From NCBI GenBank assembly GCA_964393335.1, contig CAYMTN010000049.1, positions 1 to 26,818 of the forward strand: a stretch of DNA of 26,818 nt. The letters run 5' to 3'. The position numbers were made by a program, and so were the translations under genes. Positions 22,036-26,818 of the stretch are shown here, one piece after another. The notes under the pieces were generated by a model that had not been told where the DNA came from, did not search any database, and saw only the letters and a list, made by a program, of their open reading frames with translations. Source of the stretch: CAYMTN01 sp964393335 (GTDB taxonomy: Bacteria > Chloroflexota > Anaerolineae > Aggregatilineales > Aggregatilineaceae). Every line of letters begins with the position of its first letter. The stretch's first letter is position 1.

Positions 22036-25000
22036 TTACGGAATCTCATCACGGGGGCTGTAATCTATCTCAAACGAGCTGACGTTCACCACAACGTCAT
22101 TTCCCGATACGTACAAAATCAGTGACAGCGGATCCCCCTGTGGGAAAATGAAGACTGAATCGCCTAACCAGCGGTCGTCCACGAAAAAACCGAGCGTGTT
22201 GGCGTCCGTGCGCCGGACCGACAGCACGATCTGTGGATTCTGCTGCGGAAACTGGGTAGACGACCGGAAGCGTCCGCCCTGGTTCAGACCCAGGCTGACA
22301 AAATTCGCTTCGATGAATTGAACCTCGCCAATCGTGCGCTGTCCGCCGGTATTTTCTGCGCCCAGGCCGAACGCGACGCCGCCGTTCGCCAGCGACGCCT
22401 GATCGTACCGTACCAGCTCCAAAGTTGCATCGGCGCGGCGGATCGAACTGGCTGCGCCGGGCTGGAATAACACGCTGATCAGTTCCGGCGGCAGGTCGAT
22501 GCTGACCGGGCGACCTCCGTTGGGGGCGGTCGAGAGCACCCAGCTTCCGTTTTCGCCGGGCACAAAAGCACCCGTCGGGCCGGGACGCACGGTGATCGGC
22601 AGCGCGGCCAGCGCGGCCAGTACGTCAGAATTTGCCCCGCCTGTTCCGGGATTCGTATTTGCCGCTGGTGCAGCAGCAACCGGCACCGGCGTCCGGCTGG
22701 GGATCAGCGTGCTGGTCACGAACAACGTCGGCGTGTCTGTCGGCAGGCTGGTTTGGGTGGGTATCAGGCTGGCGGTCACCGTCGGCAGCGGCGTCGTAGT
22801 CGGGACGGGCGATGGCGTGTCTGTCGGCGGGGCCGGCGTGGACGTGGGCGGCGCGGGCGTGGAGGCCGGTGGCATTGCGACCCCGGCAGCCCCGGTCGTC
22901 ACCGGTGACGCGGCGACCGGCCCGATCTGGGTATTGGTCGAGACGATGCCGGGAGCCGTTCCAAGCACGGCAGTTGGAGGCGGTCCAGGGGGCGCGTCGG
23001 GCTGGTTATCGTCACGCATGGTGCGCAGCACAGCCAATCCCCCGGCGACGATCAGCGCCACCAGGGCCAGCCCGATAATCCAGTTCCAGGGCAGCGTTGT
23101 TCCGTCGCCGCGTTCGCGCCGTTCCACTGGTTCTGCCGCGATGTCGTCCTCAAGGAAGGCGGGTGAATCGACCTTGGCGGGCGGCACGGCATCCAGCTCG
23201 ATCATGTCGTCTTCAGTTTCATCCGGCGGAAGCTGTTCGGTGATGGCTTCCCAGTGACGGAACAGTGGGTAGGCTGGGTGCCGGGTGATGAATAACGACG
23301 CAAAATGGCGGCTGAAAGCAGCCAGTTTTTCGCGCCGGGTCAGGCGTTGGGTGGTGTAGGTTTCTAGGACAGCCCGGTACATGTCATCCCACTGCCGCAC
23401 CTGGTGCACAAAATCCGGGCCGATGGACTCCAACGTCACGGCCACAATATGCCGGTGAGCGTCTTCCAGTGCGGGATCAGGGTCTTCGCTGGTCGAGGTC
23501 GCAGCTTGCTCGACTGCCAGCCGGGTCTGGTGCAGGTCGGCGGCGGCGTCTCGCAGCCCGGTCAGCCACGTCATAAACGGATCGATCGACAGGTTCGCGG
23601 CTTCGATGGCGGTCTGCATGTTCGCCAGCGCCGAATCAAGCGCCTGCCGCGCGCTATAGAAATCGCCGTCAGACCAGCTTCGCAGCGCCTCGTTCGCCAA
23701 CTGGATCGACTGCTGCGCCCCGGTGAGCACCTCTCCGGCCAGCGGGGCGTTCAATGCCTGCCGGACGGCGTCCAGGTCCTGCGGCCCGGTGACGGCATTC
23801 AAGGTTTGCTGCGCCTGATCGATCAGGCGGCGTGCCGTCAGCGTGCGATCCAGAAATTGGAAAGCGCGGTGCGTGCGCGCGTTGTCAAAGCTCTTGCTGG
23901 CGACATCTCGCCAGAACGCGGCTTCGTCCAGGTCAGCATTCAGCAGGGCCAACATCCCGCGCAGCACGTAATGCATGTACAGCGCGCGCCACCCGGCGCT
24001 GCTGCTCTGGTGCATGAAGGCCACGATGCCGCGTGTCATGGCGCGTAGATACGTGGTCGTATTCGGCATCTGCTCGGCGAAAGTCTGCCGTTCGTGTTCT
24101 TCGTCGCTGAGCAGGATCGCCAGCGCTTCCGTTTCGGCGCGATCAGTTCGCTGGATGTCTTTGTACCCTTCGTCAGCCAGCCAGCCATCCAGCAGGTTGG
24201 CGAGCCGGCGCAGACGGTCGGCAGCCAGACGTTCGCCGTCGGTGGTGGCAGCGTCGCGCGCCTGCCGCCCCAGTTCGGCAGCCTGGATGATGTCACCGCG
24301 ATCCCAGGCTTTCCACCCTTCGATCACCTGATCCGCCAGGGCTTTGTTAGGGCTGAGACGCTCTACGTAGAGGGCGTCCGGCAGATTGTTGGCAAGTGCG
24401 CCCAACCACGCGGCGATATGTTCGTTAAAGGGCCGGATGGCGTCGGCGGTGCTGCGCAGCGCCTGAATAGTCGGCTGGCGGCGGCCCAGCGCCAGGTAAT
24501 TGACGATTGTCGTCCAGCCTTCGGCAGCCTGGTGCAGCGCATCGGCGGCGGCGTGAAGCTGCGGGTCCGGCAGATCGTCGAGATACAGCTGGATAAACTC
24601 GCGCACGTCTACGAACCATCCGGCCAGGTTATCCCCATCACTGCGCGGGCGGAACTGCGCCAGCGCGGTCACGGCCTGGTGAACCTCGTCAAAATAGTCG
24701 TGCAGAGTATCAAAATGCCGGGATGCCGGATCGATCATGGCGGCTGCACGCAGCATCTCACTCGCCTGGGCGGGATCGCTGAATACCTGATGTCCCACGT
24801 CATCCAGGCGGCTGACGATGTCATGCGCAGCCCGCTGCGCGCGGATGGCCGAAGCCAGCCACGTTTCGTTATCGTGCTCGTTCCCCAGCGTTTCGAGTGT
24901 GGCTTCCAGGCGTTCCAGGCTGGCAGCCGTCTGTTGGTACACGATCTGCAAACCTGTCAAACCGGGGACCGGCGTCTGGGCCAGATTCGCCTCGACTTCG

Positions 25001-26394
25001 CCCACCCAGTCGAGCGCGTGCGCTGCGTCCGGCACATTTTGCAGCTCGTGACGCAGGCGTACCAGATGCGGGCGCAGCAGGGTCACGTCCGGCAGGTACA
25101 CGGCGAGTTGTTCGGCCAGCAGCCACAACGCCTGCCGCGCGGCAGGACGCGCCTCGCCGGTTGTCACCAGGATGTTCCCGGCGTCCGGCGCGTCACCGGC
25201 AAACAGCGGGTCCAACGCATCCAGGAATCCGGCAGGCGGCGGCGAAATGTGCAGGTTCTCAAGTGTGGCGGCAGCCGCGATCAAAAACCGGATCAATGTC
25301 GCGTGTGTCTCGTCTGCATCAGGCAACAGGTCGTGCAGCAAAAACAGTGCGCGCGGCCAGTTTCCGCTCTCCAGGTAAATGCGGATGGCATCTAGATCGG
25401 CCTGAACGCCGATCTGCTTGATGTAGGATTGGATTTCCGCCGTGAGCGCGGTTGCATCGGGAAAACCGGGGTCCATGCTGATTGCCGAACGCAGCGCGTC
25501 GTTAAGTTCTTCGAGTTCGTCCTGGCTGGCGGTGACCCGCACCCGTTTGCGCACGCGAGCGATGATCTCGTCGCGGGTTCGTTCAAGCGGTACGCGATAT
25601 TCGGTCAGGGCGTGCCGCAGTTCCAGTACTGTGCCAAACCGGCGCTTGGGGTCAGGATGGACGGCGCGGGTCAGGATCGTTTGCAGCCGGGGCGCGATCC
25701 GTTCGGCGTCCGTACCGAAGTTGACAAAAAACGTCTCGCCACCTTCCTCGACTTCGACTGACAGCCGGTTGCCACCCGTCAGGATGAAATACAGTAACTC
25801 GCCGCACTGATACACGTCGGAACTGCGCGTCGCGTTGGGCAGCGCGCCGGGTTCATCCAGGAAAACAGCGTTGCCCCAATCGATTACCTTGAGCCGGTAA
25901 TGCTCGCGGTCCCAAAACAGGTGCTTGGCATCTACGTCGTTGTAGATGACCTGCTTGTCGTGTGCGAGGGCGAGCAGGTCGAGCAGCATGTCGACGATCA
26001 CCAGGCTTTCCAGTTCAGGCAGGTACTCGCCGTGTTCTGCCAGTTCCAGCACCATGTTTTCGACGATCTGGCCTCGTGCCAGGTCCATCACGATATATTC
26101 GTGCGTGTGTCCGCCGACGCGGAACGTGCCGCTGCCGCATAACTCGGTCAGCACGGGGTGGCCCGACAGCCGCTCAAGTGCCTGTTTTTCGGTCCGGATG
26201 CTGACTTCTTGCCCGGCACGCATAGGGGGCGCGTCCTGGGGAGCAGGACGTTTGATCACCACTGGACGGTCATTGTCTTGCGTGTCGTAGGCACGGAGCG
26301 TTTCGCCTGACCGCCCTCGCGGGTAGATATGGTCATAACGATAGCGGTTATCAAACAAACTTTCCGTGCGTCGCCCTGGTGGTTGAGCGGTCAT
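22036..26394 (-). CDS. Large membrane protein: atypical kinase domain, long helical region, TM, Pro/Thr stalk, extracytoplasmic beta-sandwich domain
   Basis: This is a 1452-residue protein. I start it at the ATG at 26392-26394 (GGGAG six bases upstream); an in-frame extension to 26472 lacks a site and runs through the promoter. Residues 18-265 are a kinase fold: GRSGET P-loop, VVIK with K48, E69, and the catalytic loop VIYNDVDAKHLFW with D153 but Asp in the usual Lys position and H158 for Asn. DWG (172-174) and SSDVYQCGELLYFILTGGN follow. Residues about 270-1060 are alpha-helical, TPR-like without a clear repeat register. One TM span lies at about 1102-1123, then a Pro/Thr/Ala stalk to about 1235. 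A C-terminal domain (about 1260-1452) of strands resembles LamG-type sandwiches. It heads the operon and probably signals across the membrane; the ligand is unknown. Confidence 0.8.
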   Translation of the reverse strand: MTAQPPGRRTESLFDNRYRYDHIYPRGRSGETLRAYDTQDNDRPVVIKRPAPQDAPPMRAGQEVSIRTEKQALERLSGHPVLTELCGSGTFRVGGHTHEYIVMDLARGQIVENMVLELAEHGEYLPELESLVIVDMLLDLLALAHDKQVIYNDVDAKHLFWDREHYRLKVIDWGNAVFLDEPGALPNATRSSDVYQCGELLYFILTGGNRLSVEVEEGGETFFVNFGTDAERIAPRLQTILTRAVHPDPKRRFGTVLELRHALTEYRVPLERTRDEIIARVRKRVRVTASQDELEELNDALRSAISMDPGFPDATALTAEIQSYIKQIGVQADLDAIRIYLESGNWPRALFLLHDLLPDADETHATLIRFLIAAAATLENLHISPPPAGFLDALDPLFAGDAPDAGNILVTTGEARPAARQALWLLAEQLAVYLPDVTLLRPHLVRLRHELQNVPDAAHALDWVGEVEANLAQTPVPGLTGLQIVYQQTAASLERLEATLETLGNEHDNETWLASAIRAQRAAHDIVSRLDDVGHQVFSDPAQASEMLRAAAMIDPASRHFDTLHDYFDEVHQAVTALAQFRPRSDGDNLAGWFVDVREFIQLYLDDLPDPQLHAAADALHQAAEGWTTIVNYLALGRRQPTIQALRSTADAIRPFNEHIAAWLGALANNLPDALYVERLSPNKALADQVIEGWKAWDRGDIIQAAELGRQARDAATTDGERLAADRLRRLANLLDGWLADEGYKDIQRTDRAETEALAILLSDEEHERQTFAEQMPNTTTYLRAMTRGIVAFMHQSSSAGWRALYMHYVLRGMLALLNADLDEAAFWRDVASKSFDNARTHRAFQFLDRTLTARRLIDQAQQTLNAVTGPQDLDAVRQALNAPLAGEVLTGAQQSIQLANEALRSWSDGDFYSARQALDSALANMQTAIEAANLSIDPFMTWLTGLRDAAADLHQTRLAVEQAATSTSEDPDPALEDAHRHIVAVTLESIGPDFVHQVRQWDDMYRAVLETYTTQRLTRREKLAAFSRHFASLFITRHPAYPLFRHWEAITEQLPPDETEDDMIELDAVPPAKVDSPAFLEDDIAAEPVERRERGDGTTLPWNWIIGLALVALIVAGGLAVLRTMRDDNQPDAPPGPPPTAVLGTAPGIVSTNTQIGPVAASPVTTGAAGVAMPPASTPAPPTSTPAPPTDTPSPVPTTTPLPTVTASLIPTQTSLPTDTPTLFVTSTLIPSRTPVPVAAAPAANTNPGTGGANSDVLAALAALPITVRPGPTGAFVPGENGSWVLSTAPNGGRPVSIDLPPELISVLFQPGAASSIRRADATLELVRYDQASLANGGVAFGLGAENTGGQRTIGEVQFIEANFVSLGLNQGGRFRSSTQFPQQNPQIVLSVRRTDANTLGFFVDDRWLGDSVFIFPQGDPLSLILYVSGNDVVVNVSSFEIDYSPRDEIP

Positions 26395-26442
26395 ACGGGA
26401 CTCCCGGTACATATCAACGTTGTGTCGCGCATAGTGCCCCCT

Positions 26443-26472
26443 ATTGTACGCAGCCGTGCGCCGGAATACCAA
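26443..26472 (-). promoter_or_regulatory. Promoter of the kinase/TPR/SH3b operon
   Basis: A minus-strand -35 TTGGTA (26467-26472) and -10 TACAAT (26443-26448) are 18 bases apart, about 50 bases before the chosen ATG. The rest of the 183-base divergent region up to 26577 shows no clear plus-strand promoter. Confidence 0.45.
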
Positions 26473-26577
26473 ACCGATTCTTTGACTCTCGAAAATGCTG
26501 AGTTCGTGTTACAGTTGATCGTACATTTCCGGCGCATTCATGTGAGTTGTTAGTACCCCGCTGGCTGGAGCAAGTTC

Positions 26578-26818
26578 ATGGTTTCGGACGCGACATTTCG
26601 CTTTTTTATGTTTGGCCCCCCTCAATTACGCCTGGACGACGACCCGATCAGCCTACCGCCGCAACCGGCTGCGTTTTGTTCGTTTTTGGTGCTGAACCGC
26701 CACCGGCGCATCACGCGTGAAGAAGTCCAGGCAGCGTTTTGGCCGGATGCTGCCCCGGCGCGTGCCCAGGAACGGCTGCGGCGCACGTTGTACCTGCTGC
26801 GCCGGGCCATCGAGCCGC
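26578..26818 (+). CDS. Partial CDS: SARP/BTAD-type transcriptional regulator, N-terminus
   Basis: Eighty codons are visible before the window ends. The peptide starts FRFFMFGPPQLRLDDDPISL, then FCSFLVLNRHRRITREEVQAAFWPDAAP and ERLRRTLYLLRRAIEP. This is the N-terminal winged-helix pattern of SARP family regulators and BTAD-containing proteins (leading strand FG-PQL-L, helix with FLVLNR, REEV--AFWPD, and a closing R-LR-LRR recognition helix). Such proteins usually continue with a BTAD domain and often an ATPase and TPR region, which cannot be seen here. GGAG lies seven bases before the ATG. It is divergent from the kinase operon and could control it, though nothing in the sequence proves this. 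Confidence 0.75.
   Translation, partial: MVSDATFRFFMFGPPQLRLDDDPISLPPQPAAFCSFLVLNRHRRITREEVQAAFWPDAAPARAQERLRRTLYLLRRAIEP

Noticed and set aside
26395..26472. 26-residue upstream extension of the large kinase protein
   Set aside because: It overlaps the predicted promoter and lacks a ribosome binding site, while the ATG at 26394 has GGGAG six bases away.

Overview
The window is GC-rich (roughly 60% by eye) and comes from a draft or metagenome assembly, since it carries a 10-N scaffold gap. It fits a Gram-positive-like or monoderm bacterium of the Chloroflexota, most likely Anaerolineae-like. The reasons are an LprG-type lipoprotein with an MFS partner, lipoproteins and membrane proteins with Pro/Thr-rich stalks ending in SH3b or beta-sandwich domains, a SARP-type regulator, a sAC-like tandem cyclase, and a homocysteine-methyltransferase/MTHFR fusion. 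No phylogeny could be run, so the placement is inference.

Layout. (1) 1-1005, minus: a degenerate receiver-GAF protein followed by the truncated start of a probable aspartoacylase/succinylglutamate-desuccinylase-like enzyme, with a clear promoter. (2) 1084-3820, minus: a two-gene operon of an LppX/LprAFG-like lipoprotein and a DHA2-type MFS transporter, overlapping by ATGA, with a good promoter and an intrinsic terminator. The transporter is broken by the N gap. (3) 3838-9553, minus: a SAM-I riboswitch with a terminator, then metH and a homocysteine S-methyltransferase/methylenetetrahydrofolate reductase fusion. Together these make and use methyl-THF to produce methionine. (4) 9698-11514, plus: divergent homoserine dehydrogenase (supplying the homoserine from which methionine and threonine derive) and an uncharacterised protein. 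(5) 11517-14737, minus: a GNAT acetyltransferase, an uncharacterised Lys/Arg/Ala/Pro-rich protein, and a tandem-domain class III nucleotide cyclase. (6) 14952-18233: an SH3b lipoprotein (plus) converging on a GT-C-type membrane glycosyltransferase and a two-TM protein with a Pro/Thr stalk (minus). (7) 18311-18465: tRNA-Val(GAC) with a near-consensus promoter and a terminator. (8) 18509-26472, minus: a three-gene operon of a very large kinase-like membrane protein, a second atypical kinase-like protein, and a TPR-like membrane protein with a repeat stalk and SH3b tip. (9) 26578-end, plus: the N-terminus of a SARP/BTAD-like regulator.

The two most coherent systems are the SAM-controlled methionine operon beside hom, and the tight kinase/kinase/TPR-SH3b operon, which looks like an undescribed envelope-linked signalling module. 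No CRISPR array, insertion sequence, integrase or phage gene was seen.
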